A DNA stretch of 64,000 nt. Source: Dermatemys mawii. Taxonomy: Eukaryota > Chordata > Testudines > Dermatemydidae. The stretch spans positions 14,007,808-14,071,807 of the forward strand of contig ML677373.1 in assembly GCA_007922305.1 (NCBI GenBank), written 5' to 3'. The notes beneath the pieces are model-generated. The model was not told the origin of the DNA and did no database searches. It was given only the letters and a program-made list of their open reading frames with translations. Below are positions 36,273-46,900 of the stretch, in pieces (position 1 is the stretch's first letter; every line of letters begins with the position of its first letter). Made by a program: the position numbers and the translations under genes.

Positions 36273-37689
36273 ATATCCTAGTGTATTTCGGTGTGGGGCG
36301 TCTGACTGCCAAGGAAGCTGGTCTGGGCTTTACCCTTTATTTCTCTCCCTACGTTTGCTTCTCCCTGCGATGTCTTTTACTGTCTGCCCGTCAGCCTTGT
36401 CACGGCAACGCCTGGCTTCTGGATCCAGACCTATCCGTGTTTTGATAGCTGCCCTATCTCTGGTGTTCACACTTGCCTTGCACCTTGGGTCATTTACACC
36501 ATTGCTAAGTGGGTTTACAGTGCTGCTGTTCTGATTTGCCAGCATTTCTCACCCACTTTGTGCTAGTGTAAATGCCACATGAAGGGCAGGACAGTGGGGA
36601 ATCAGGCCTGCTGACACTATGGTGATGGGAGCCATGCATGTGCCTGGATGGATTTATAAAGCATCTATCATGGGGATGTCGGTTTCCTCCCCGAACTCCT
36701 GTGTCTTGTTCCCCATATCTGGGATGACAGTCTGTGCTGTGCTTCCAGGTGGCTTTCAACCACTTTTGCACCCTCCCAATTCTGACCAGCTACAAGGGGC
36801 AAAATGGTCCTTGGTGTAAATTAGAGCAGTTGGAGTTCCCCCTTCAGCAGCCTCTGGGTTGCTGCAGCCCAGACTCCCTGATGCAGGGGGCAACACCTCA
36901 TGTTCCTGGGACATCCCCTGCACCAGGCCTATGAAGAGGAGCTGGTGTGTAAAGATGCTTACAGTGCCCCCATGCAGTGGCTATACCAGGGGCATTTCCC
37001 ACCAGCCACTTGCTGGCTGTGTCTGGCTCATGCATGCCAGTGCAGAGGCCCAGAGGGTCTGGAGCAGGGAGGAGAATCTCCCTGCTGATCTTTTCTTTTA
37101 CCGGTGATGTGGGCTTTTTATTTCCCTTTCCTGAGAAATGTCCTTCTGCTTTTCCCCTCCAGTTGTGAACATCCTCCTCCTGCCCTGGAGCTCTCTCCAG
37201 CACGGTCTTGCTCCCAGGCCAGCTGACCTCTTAGCAGTGCTCAGCTGCCTTTGCTAGGCCTTCTGGGTGAGTTTGTGGAGCAGGAATTTGAGCCTTTCCC
37301 GGTGTCAAAGCAAAGGGGGCCTATCCCTTTAAAAGAACAAGCCAGAGACTTGCTGCCTTGAGCTCTGAAGGACAAGAATTGTTTCTGACTGAGCCAGGCC
37401 CCTGCGCGGTCATTGCGAGGAGCATCCTGCTCATGACTGACCTGCAGATCCTCCGTCCATGGAGCAGACAGAAGGGTTTCAGTGTATTTCTGCTATTGCC
37501 CAGCTACGTTCCCTTAGCAGCTCTTTGGAGATGGTTTGTTGTTTGCCTGCGTGGGGGACTTGGGCATGTCAACTCCATCTTCCCCGATGGAACAATAAAC
37601 ATGGCTAACATCTGTCAGCTCACAGGCAGGCTCAGCTACAGCCCTCTGTCCAGACTGCCCTTGCATTGAGCCAGAGAGCCCAACAGGTA

Positions 37690-38745
37690 TGACCTGAGAG
37701 CAGGCCCAGACCTGGATCCCCCACGTTCGAGGCAGTGATAGCGCCCTAGAGGGGCAAAAGCGACTGGGTAGCATGAGTGGCTGTTTAATGTCATCTAGAT
37801 GGAAAGCACAATATTCCTCCCAAGATGAAATCCGATCCCATTCATGTGTGAGACATTTCATGGGGTCCCCAGGCCGGAGTCACCTTGTCACCCCCTGCCT
37901 CCAGCCAGAGGGAGTCTGGCCTGAGGGGGCTGGAGTCCACTCCCTAAGCCTGGCCACCTCTCGACCACTCTCCTCTGGGTTATGCCAGCCCTCAGTTCGC
38001 CTGGCAGGCTAACAATATCTACAGCCCAGTCCCCGAATCTCTTTGAAGCATTCCCCTGTGATAGCTAGTCCCTGCCACTGGCTACTCACAGAAATCCCAC
38101 ATCCTCTGCCCCCAAAGAAGCTGGGTGACTCTATGTGCCAGTTTTACCTTAACACGCCCCCACCCCGCACCAGCACACAGCACTTGGAACAAAACGCAAG
38201 AAGGTTTATTTAAGAAGGGATAGTGATTCTCCTGTGAGGGACGGAAACAAATGCTTACGATACAAAACAGAACCATCAGACGCAAACGAGGGTCTGCACT
38301 TACTAACAGATACCCTTCCTAGCTAATAAGGTAGGTTTTCCCCTCAAGTTCAGTCTGTTGCAGGGCTGGCTGGCTGGCTTCAAGGGAACCAGTATCCAAT
38401 TTTCCATGAGATGTCTGCTCGGTGAATGGAATCAGAGGCCTTTTCCCACCCTGTGTTACACTGAAACAGTCTTTTGTCTTTAGCTAGCGCCAGCGTGATC
38501 CCCATCTGTTGTCGTGTTCCTTTTTTTACCTCCAAGCGATGTTGATTGTTTGATGGTTTTTCATTGAAAGTTTTGGGGTGGAACAAGACTAGACAACTGA
38601 CCTGGTATTATATCAGTGGCTAACCAGGGAAGGGTGACAACTTCCTCCTGCTTGAATGAACTTTCACCGAGACACATTATACCCTGGTGATTAACTTTTA
38701 CTCTAAGTCCATAAAGCAGACTTTGAATATAGTTACCTTATAGAG
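37690..38745. mobile_element. Possible LTR-like repeat remnant
   Basis: The segment has the same look as the other LTR-like blocks: C-rich sequence, then an A/T-rich centre with caagaaggtttatttaagaa (about 38199-38218). It is bounded by sequence that reads as other repeats. No clear TG/CA ends or target duplication were found, so the call is tentative. Confidence 0.35.
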
Positions 38746-38830
38746 TTGCCAACTTTCTAATTCAACAAAACAGAACGCCCATGCCCTGCCCCAGTTCTCC
38801 GAGGCTTTGCCCCACTCACTCCATCCCCCT
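38746..38830. mobile_element. Start of GC-rich turtle repeat, cut by the gap
   Basis: The words gagttgccaactttctaatt and gaggctttgccccactcact match a high-copy GC-rich turtle repeat I recall. The N run starts inside it. Confidence 0.4.
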
Positions 38831-39230
38831 NNNNNNNNNNNNNNNNNNNNNNNNNNNNNNNNNNNNNNNNNNNNNNNNNNNNNNNNNNNNNNNNNNNNNN
38901 NNNNNNNNNNNNNNNNNNNNNNNNNNNNNNNNNNNNNNNNNNNNNNNNNNNNNNNNNNNNNNNNNNNNNNNNNNNNNNNNNNNNNNNNNNNNNNNNNNNN
39001 NNNNNNNNNNNNNNNNNNNNNNNNNNNNNNNNNNNNNNNNNNNNNNNNNNNNNNNNNNNNNNNNNNNNNNNNNNNNNNNNNNNNNNNNNNNNNNNNNNNN
39101 NNNNNNNNNNNNNNNNNNNNNNNNNNNNNNNNNNNNNNNNNNNNNNNNNNNNNNNNNNNNNNNNNNNNNNNNNNNNNNNNNNNNNNNNNNNNNNNNNNNN
39201 NNNNNNNNNNNNNNNNNNNNNNNNNNNNNN
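38831..39230. other. Assembly gap (400 N)
   Basis: There are 400 unresolved bases between EPN3 and SPATA20. The round length may be a placeholder or an estimate. Translations across it are meaningless. Confidence 0.99.
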
Positions 39231-40621
39231 GTGAATGAACACAGAGCCTGAAGTCTCCTCTCTTGAGGGGTCAGGGTAGAGGGGTGATGGGGAAAGCTGA
39301 CATGGCTTTAGAGAATAGAAGCCAGTGCAACAAGTTGTTATAGCTGAGCTTTTAGTAACAATCAAGCCAAGATATAAAGCAAAAAAAGGGAAAAAGAAAA
39401 AGAAAACCTTTCAAGCCATCCTCTGGGGACAAAGTGAATGGCATCTATGCCAGCTCTCGAAGGGGCCTGCCTTTGCAGTCCTCAAATCTGTTCTGCACGT
39501 GAATCTTTTTGCTGCAAAAGCTTTTTCTGTAAATGTTACATAACACCCCCTCGGCGCACCCCCCCCCCCAAAGAAAAGGCCCAGCAGTAGCAAAATAGAA
39601 ACAATCTACCTGGGTTTAGCAGGTAATCAATTTAGTCAGGTTCCCTGCGCTTTGGGCACTGCAGCTACATCAGTCTCCAAGCGTTTGGCAATTCAAATCG
39701 GCTCACCAAGGCGCTGACGCTGGGGTTTGGGGGAATGATCACTCATCTGACAATTACCAAGCAGCGTGGCTTGTTTTATACCTTCATGACAACCAATATT
39801 TAAGACCATCATCTCTTCACATCCTGCAGCAAATAAACATGGACTCGAGGCGGGGGGAAGCCAATCCATTGAAGCACTGAATCAACCCCCTTAGCAAAAA
39901 TGTGCTTTGCCTCCCCCAGTGTCATTAATAAATGCCAATTGAAGGACAGCATTGTGCTTTCTCAGGCGTTTTTTTTCTCCTCACCGCTGCACAAATAGGA
40001 AATCGATGCTCAAGAGCTAACAAGAGGCAGGGGGAGGTTAATGTGGCCTAGTCCTTCTCTTCTTTGGGGTGAGCTGTGGGGGAGAGGGGGCAGGTGTGCA
40101 GGCTACCCAGCGGCACTGAAAAGCAGATCAATGTTGAGCAGTTAATTGAATAGCAAGGCAGCTGCAGAAGGAGCCTGGAGTGGAGCAACCTTCTTAGTTC
40201 AGAAAAGCTGATGTTGGGCAAGGAAAAAAGGCACAACAACCCCATCGAGCCTTGTTATTTTTCTAGGCATCATGACAAGCAAGTGCTGGACCTCCGTCCG
40301 GCATGGGACTACAAACAAGGAGGAACCAGCCACACCAAGCTGGTGTGTGATGTGACGTAGGTTGTCAGGGGCTCTATACTGCTGCACTCTGGCAGGTTGT
40401 CCTCTCGTGTATTGGATGAATTTTATTAATATATCCTCATCGTTTCTCTGGTTGAAACACCAGATTATAGTAGCTGAAGAGTAAGTGCAAACGGTTGGGA
40501 GCTGTTCTGCATGTGCATAATTTATGTTGCGGTCCATTAGGAGCATCCAGAGGAGGCAGATACATCTCTGGGCCGTATTGTGAACGTAGTTCTTCATTGG
40601 TTTCCCAAAAGACCTTGGATT
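39231..40621. other. Intergenic DNA, no gene recognised
   Basis: No conserved exon was found on either strand. The stretch includes a poly-purine piece near 39380-39405 and a C run near 39560. Confidence 0.45.
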
Positions 40622-40745
40622 TAGGGTGACCAGGTGTCCCAGTTCTATAGGGACAGTCGTGATTTTGGGGTCTTTTTCTTATATAGGCTCCTATTACTCC
40701 CCACCCCCTGTCCTGATTTTTCACACTTGCTGTCTGGTCACCCTA
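40622..40745. mobile_element. TAGGGTGACC-type MITE, copy 1
   Basis: A 124-bp unit starts tagggtgaccaggtgtccc and ends tgtctggtcaccctac, giving inverted ends TAGGGTGACCAG/CTGGTCACCCTA. The TA at each extreme suits a TA target duplication of the Tc1/mariner kind. A second copy in the opposite orientation lies at 59227-59348. Confidence 0.85.
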
Positions 40746-40847
40746 CTTGGATTCCAGGGAATCCTGATCTGGATACCAAACCTAAAGGGACTGGGTCCAG
40801 AATAGACTGTTCATTGCTCCCTGGCCTTCAGGACCATGAAGGGCTTA

Positions 40848-41060
40848 TAAATAATAATACTTAGTATTTATTGAATGGTTTTTATCCATAGATCTCAAAG
40901 CACTGTACAAAGGTGGGTCACCATCATGATCCCCATTTTATAAATGAATCAGAGAAGTTAAGGGCCAGATGTTTAAAGCTGTTTAGGCACCTAAAGAGGC
41001 AGCTAGGCACCTTATGGGATTTTCAAAGGTACCTAGGTACCTGACTCCCACTGATATCAA
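40848..41060. repeat. Ancient amniote repeat remnants
   Basis: The pieces catagatctcaaagcactgt, atgatccccattttataaat and cacctaaagaggcagctagg resemble old LINE tail and other sauropsid repeats. They are highly diverged. Confidence 0.4.
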
Positions 41061-41134
41061 GTTATCTTGAGTTATCAGTACTCAAGTTACTTCTGTCGAG
41101 TTAGCCAAACTTGAGGGAAAGCAGCCCTGCTACG

Positions 41135-41275
41135 ACAGGGGATGGATCACTTGACAATTATCTGTTCTGTTCATTCCATCTGAAGCACTTGGCATTGGCC
41201 ACTGTTGGAAGACAGGATATTGGGTTTGATGGAAACTTTGGTCTGACCCAGTACAGCCGGTCTTATGAATTAACA
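41135..41275 (+). mobile_element. CR1 LINE 3' end fragment
   Basis: The words ggggatggatcacttgacaa, ctgttctgttcattccatct and tttggtctgacccagtac form the turtle CR1 3' end, sense orientation. It is a sibling of the copy at 48715-48885. Confidence 0.75.
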
Positions 41276-42424
41276 CTTGTTCTTTTGAATTAACACTATG
41301 TCCCTGCTGGCACTGCACTCACTCGTGTGAGTCATAAAGACTTCAGGGGTCATATCCCACAGCTCTTTGCCCTGCAGAAAGTGGAACCACTCCGTGGATT
41401 CTTTCCAACAGAACTGTGGGAGAAGTCGTCTGTCCTTTCTGCATGGGGGTGGGGGGAAGGAGACACTTGTGGGAAGGCACTGGAGGACTAGTGGCACTTT
41501 AATGGATAAAGTCAGCAACCACACTTGAACGGTTGTGTTAGCAGCTGATATGTTGTGCTGGCTCCAGCTTTAGCCTATACCCCCCAATGGGCTCAGCCAA
41601 CGTAACTCAAATGCAGTGGTACCATTGCCTCAAGGGCTTTAGTGCGTGGAAGTGATTCACGTTAGGGGGGCAACACTTGCGTCATAACAGGAGTTAACTT
41701 TGGAGCAAAGACAAACCCGTGAGGGCTGCCCTGTACTGCCCGCGGTGCTGGCCTAGTCATGTTACTGGCACTACTGCGCATGGCTGGGAGTCGAGTTACC
41801 AGGAACAATCAAGCCACACCATGGAGTGACTGCTGTAAGAGAACCAAGGCTTAAGGTGCTTTTGAAAATCCCCATCTTAGTTCTCTAAAGCTAGAATCTG
41901 CTGCTCCACCAATGAAGGAAACAGCAAAGGCAGAGAGACTTAAGAGGAGCAGGGGGATCTTCCTAGAGTCATTCTGACACACCGGCCTGCCCTGATCAAG
42001 CTGTATTGAAGGATCAGTGGTATTTTACGCAGCTTGTGCAGGAGTGGGGAAATTGGCTCAGCCCACATATGGGAAGGTAGCCATCTATACTGGGGACTAA
42101 CAGATGGTAGTGGCAGCTCTTTTTGGCCACAACCACCAGCATAAGGGCACAGAGACACTAGTGACTTGGGGAAGGGTAGAGGAAAAGGGAGAAAAAATCC
42201 TGTTGGGGATAGTGTGGCCTTTTTTTCACCAGGAAAAACAGTGTGTACTTACCTCATGCTAGCTCATGAGAGGTAACTAACATGAGGTAAAATTCTAGGA
42301 AGACAAGGCAGTTGTAATGTTAATACTTTACCAGGTGGTGATAAACCTATGCTCCCCTAGTGTTTACTTTGAATTGCTAACCTGTGAAAACTACAGACTG
42401 CCTTGTCTTCCCTAGGATTTCACC

Positions 42425-42840
42425 TAATGTTAGGTTTCAGAGCGGTAGCTGTGTTAGTCTGTATCAGCAAAAAGAATGAGGAGTACTTTGTGGTACCTTA
42501 GAGACTAACAAATTTATTTGGGCATAAGCTTTCATGGGCTAAAACCCACTTCATCAGATGCATGGAGTGGAAAATACAGTAGGACGATATATATACACAG
42601 AGAACATGAAAAGATGGGGGTTGCCATACTAAATCTAACCAGAGAAATCAATTAAGGTGGGCTATTATCAGCAGGAGGAAAAAAAAAACCCTTTGTAGTG
42701 ATAATCAGGATGGCCCATTTCAAACAGTTGACAAGAAGGTGTGAGTAACGGTAGGGGGAAAAATTAGCATGGGGAAACAGTTTTAGTTTGTTTAATGACC
42801 CATCCCTTCCCAGTCTTTATTCAATCCTAATTTAGTTACC
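42425..42840 (-). mobile_element. Retroelement fragment with hammerhead-like motif, antisense
   Basis: The + strand begins ttaggtttcagagcggtagc and gtgttagtctgtatcagc, then gtggtaccttagagactaac, and runs to cagtctttattcaatccta. On the - strand the segment 42561-42522 reads gcat, ctgatgaagtgggttttag, cccatgaaagctt, atgc. This is a closing helix gcat/atgc around a CUGAUGA-hairpin-GAAA core. It is an abundant reptile repeat as I remember it, with the class unresolved. Confidence 0.6.
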
Positions 42841-42972
42841 TCATGTTAGCTAGCATGTGATCAGGACACATTTTTCCACTCAGGTGGGGAGAGGTGTAGA
42901 CATTCTGGATTATTGCCAACTCTTGTGATTTTTATCATCTGATGATATTTGGCATTTTTCTGAAAGCCACAG

Positions 42973-43085
42973 CTCCTGAAGCAGGGGTGGGAAAACTACA
43001 GCCCATGGGCCAGATCCAGCCTGTCAGGGCTTTGGATCTGGCCCTTGGGATTGCCACCTCTGTGGCCCCCGCACACGTAGCTGTG
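42973..43085 (+). mobile_element. hAT-like transposon fragment (one end)
   Basis: The segment opens with gcaggggtgggaaaactaca and gcccatgggccagatccagc, the usual 5' end of a reptile hAT element family. The matching right end is not found, so it is truncated. Confidence 0.5.
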
Positions 43086-43154
43086 GCGCCTTGGGGTAGG
43101 GGTGGAGCAGGTCCTCTGTCTACTGCCCTTGCCTGCAGGCACTGCTCCCTGCCG

Positions 43155-43440
43155 GTATCAGACGCTTCAGAGGGAATGAACAGAACAGGGCAATTTATCT
43201 AGCAATCCATCCCATCACCCAGTCCCAGCTCGTAGCAGTCAGAGGTTTAGGGACACCCGGAGCATGGGTCTAACCTTCATGGACTTCTCTTTTTTGAACC
43301 CAGATATACTCTTGTTTTCACAACATCCCCTGGCAATGAGTTCCACAGGTTGACTATGTGTTTCATGAAGTACTTCCCTTTGTTTGTTTGTACCTGGTGC
43401 CTATTAATTTCAGGGAGAGTCCCCTGAGTCACAGAAAGGG
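43155..43440 (-). mobile_element. CR1 LINE fragment, antisense
   Basis: Reverse-complement CR1 words include gagggaatgaacagaacagg, aatccatcccatcacccagt, ccctggcaatgagttccaca and gtttcatgaagtacttccct. It lies just upstream of the SPATA20 promoter. Confidence 0.75.
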
Positions 43441-43489
43441 GTGCTGGCATGTGGTCCTGAGAGCAAAAGCGGGAGTCCTAGCCCAGCCT

Positions 43490-43990
43490 GACTAGAGGAC
43501 TGCAGACAGGGGCTTGAACCCCAAAGCCTCGCACCGTCCCACAGCATTCCTGCTTGGGGCTGCCCAGGCCTCAGAGCCAGGGTCACCCCCTTCCTGGGGA
43601 CTCGGCCACAGGATCACCCCGATAGCCAGGGTCACCCCCTCCTGGGGACTCAGCCCCAAGACCGTCCCCGCCGGCCCCCCGTGCACGCAGGCGGAAGGCC
43701 TTCGCCACGGCCGGGCTCCTACTCCCCGGCGCAGCGCGCTTGTCCGTCCCCGCCGTTGCTGCCCCCTGCCGGCCTCCCCTCCTCCCCGCAGCCCGGGCAC
43801 GGGAGTAGGTCGCCGGCGGCGGCCATGATCTCCGCCCCCCTCCTCCGTCGCGGCTGCTCCCAGCTGACCCGCCGGGCCGGAGCGACCCGAACCGCCTGGA
43901 CTCGCAGGTACCGAGACAGAGCCCAGGGAACAGCCCGACCGGCGATCGGGCCCGCTTCGGGAACCCGGAGACCCTGCTGACAGGGTCACA
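43490..43990 (+). promoter_or_regulatory. SPATA20: SPATA20 CpG-rich promoter region
   Basis: GC content and CpG density rise sharply here (ccgccggccccccgtgcac, cggccgggctcc, cggcggcggcc), against an AT-richer flank. The start codon at 43825 sits inside the block. A 49-bp tandem duplication (agccagggtcaccccc at 43575 and 43624) lies upstream of the ATG. No TATA box is evident, as expected for a CpG-island promoter. The transcription start is not determined. Confidence 0.65.
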
Positions 43991-46900
43991 GCCCCACAGG
44001 ATCCCCGAGGAGAGCAGCCCCTCCGGTACTGATCCAAAGGGGGGGGGGTCTCTCAGGCCTGGGGGATCCCCCACAGGATTGGGGGAGGGAGGCTGCTCTG
44101 TCTGACCCAATGGGGAATCCCCCAGCTCCCGGGGCAGAGCTGTTCCAAGGGGGCGTGCGGTTCTGACCCAGTGACATTCCCTGGCTTGTCTTTGATCCAG
44201 GCTGCGGAGAGTGTGTGGTGCTGTGTTTTGGGGGAGCACCCTGTCTTGGTGCTGCTATTGACACTTGAGTGATTCTGTCTGACCCACTCTCTGCCTAGGA
44301 GACTGATCCCCAGTAGGATCCCTTTGTCTGTCGTTGGTACTGATCCCATTGGGGCCAGTGTTCTCTCCCCTGGCTGTCCCTGGCACTGGTAGTTTATCTG
44401 TTGACTACGATCCCTTTGCTCCCCACAGCCTGGCCCAGAGAGAATTTTTGCCACACCCAAGAGTATTGTCTTGCCTGCTGCTGTTATTATGAGGCATGAT
44501 TTGGAGTCTGAATCTGGCAGCACCCAGGAGGCCCATTATGCTAAACACTGTATATGTTACATGTCAAGTGCAGGACAAGAGACAACAGGTGGATTCAACA
44601 AACAGAATGGGTGGAGGTTACAGTAAGGTTCCCTAGCTGCCCTGTTGCTGGTCAAGAAAAATCGCCAGCCCCAGGAGATCCCTATTCCCCTTGGCCACCC
44701 CTAAGACTGAGGCATTACCTTCATTGCGGTATGAGAGTAAGTGTTCTCTGCCGCTAGATCTGACTCAGTATTGCTCCTGGGGTTATCTGTTTGTTCAGCC
44801 TGCCACTGATCCCCATTCAGATCGGTAATGACCAGGGAGAGATCAGCTACCTCATCTGCCTGTCCCTGAAACTGAGCCCCATTCCTCGCTGTTAGGATGT
44901 TCGATGCCATGCTGATGCCTGTACCTCTGCCTGATGCAGCATTGATTTTTTGTGGGTTGCAGTCTTTGGAGCTGATCCCAGAAGCTGTGTAATGTCAGGA
45001 TCACTCCATATTAATCCCCTGTATAAATGTGTATTATACCTGTCTGTCTTCTCGTGGCCCAAGTGTTGCAGTTAACCTTCCCCTTCATTCCCTTCTCTTG
45101 CTCTTGTCTTTGCTCTGTCTCCCACATCCCCCCCCCCACCTCCTCCACACCTGTAACCCCCTTCCGGACCTGCTCCACCCTGACTTCATCTTCTCCTCCT
45201 CCTTCATGTCCCATGTTAGGAGTTACTCCATTCACAAGGCCCACCAGGTCCTTGGTCTCCTCCAAAATGAGGACAAGAGAGTTAGAAAAGATGAGCCCCA
45301 CAAAAAGTGTCTGACCAAAGAGATAAGGTGATCCCACTCGGCTCACTGAATTACTTGTGTTTGGTACTTCTTATCCTTTGTTGGCTTCAAGCCTATTTAG
45401 GTTGGGAACTCCAAGGAGAGACCTTGTCTCTGGGTCAGTGTGAGGAGCATCTGGCAGGGTTTGAAGCTATGTAAATGTAAGGTCCCTGGTGCTGGTCTCT
45501 TTGTGGGGCAAGGCATGGCTGTGAGGCTTTTTAAGGTCTGTGGGTCCAGTTAGGAGGTAAAAGGAGAGATGTTTGTGGGGGTGAGAGGTAAGTAGTTCAG
45601 CACAGAGGATCCTGAGGGCTGAATTTCCTGGGGGTGCTGGGAGGTTGCCTGTGGTCCAGGCTGGGGCACTGGCTGGAGACTTGTGAGACCTGGTTCAGTT
45701 GCCTACCCCACCGTGTGTCACTTTGGCGAGTGGCTTTGCCTTTCTGTGCCTCAGTTCCCCAGCTAGAAGAGTGGGGGAAGGTAACTGTCCCTTATCTCAC
45801 TGGAGGCTTGTGAGGCACTCCCATACTGTGGGAGTGAAGTACAGATACCTGCGGTAGAGCGAGGTGGCAGTTCTGAGCTTTCCACGGGTGGATGGTCTGT
45901 GCTGGACAGAAAGGGAAGGGTTTTGGAGTGTGCTCAAAGGAGCAGCATACCTCTCGGGGGCTGCAGGCTCTAGGGAGAAGAGCCATGTGTATGCTGAGCT
46001 GGTAGCCTTCTGGGCTATGGCTTAGGAGATGGTATTTGGCTGGAGGGAGAGGACACAGCCCTCCCCTGCTGTAGCTGTACATCTGGGCTGTGGGGGCCGC
46101 TCTCAGCTGGGCTATGACACGGCTCTTGCATCACAATGGCAGCATTATCACTCCTTCCCCTGCCCGCTCAAGCTAGCTTTGTGCTGGTGGGGCCTAAGTC
46201 ACCTCAGCCCAGACCCCTGCAGTAATCCAAGAAGTTAATGTCACAGCTCACAACTCCAGCCTTGGGTTTGCAGCGAGGAGCTGGCAGCGTTCACAGATAC
46301 AGACTGACCACACTGCTGCCACCAGCCCACCGGGGATCACTCCAGGCTGTGAGGGTGTGTACAGGGACCTTAAGAAGCCTGAGCCATATGCTGATCCAGT
46401 CCTTAGCAGTTCTAGTGACTTCGGTGTCTTATTCAACTTTGGGGATGAGTGATGATAACAAACCTTTGTGTTCCTTGTCACAGGACTGTGTTTCTGAGAG
46501 GGGCCCCAGCCATGGCCACAGGAGGGAAAAGCAGCCGATCTAGCATCCATCGTTACACCAACCGTCTGATTAACGAGAAGTCTCCCTACCTCCTCCAGCA
46601 TGCCCACAATCCAGTGGACTGGTGAGAGAGAGCCTTCCTCTCTTCCCTTTCATTTTACCAACAGTGAAGTTGGGAAGGGTCCATGAGATCTGGGATGGAT
46701 GGCAGCACAGCTTAAATCAGTGGTGGGCACCCTATGGCCCACAGGCTGCAGGTTGCCCAACGCTGCCTTAAATGTATAGCTAGAGTTTTCCATTAGGGAC
46801 ATTTATGTGTGTGTGTGGGGGTATCACACTGATGCTATGGATTTATGTGTGTTACCCTGAGGCTATGGAGTTCCTCCCTTCATGTCCTGTATGCTCAGAT

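Larger units (their letters stand above)
34893..37620 (+). other. EPN3: Probable EPN3 3' UTR and downstream DNA
   Basis: No further coding exon is recognised. Candidate polyadenylation signals AATAAA occur at 36267-36272 and 37594-37599. A decayed minisatellite lies at 35550-35790. Which signal is used cannot be told from sequence. Confidence 0.4.

Noticed and set aside
38757..39365. 202-codon and other open frames spanning the gap
   Set aside because: They consist almost wholly of unknown residues translated from N bases.
43492..44239. Long overlapping open frames (181 and 218 codons) on the - strand
   Set aside because: They run antisense through the GC-rich SPATA20 promoter and exon 1. 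High GC depletes stop codons; the proteins are Gly/Arg/Pro-rich and compositional.
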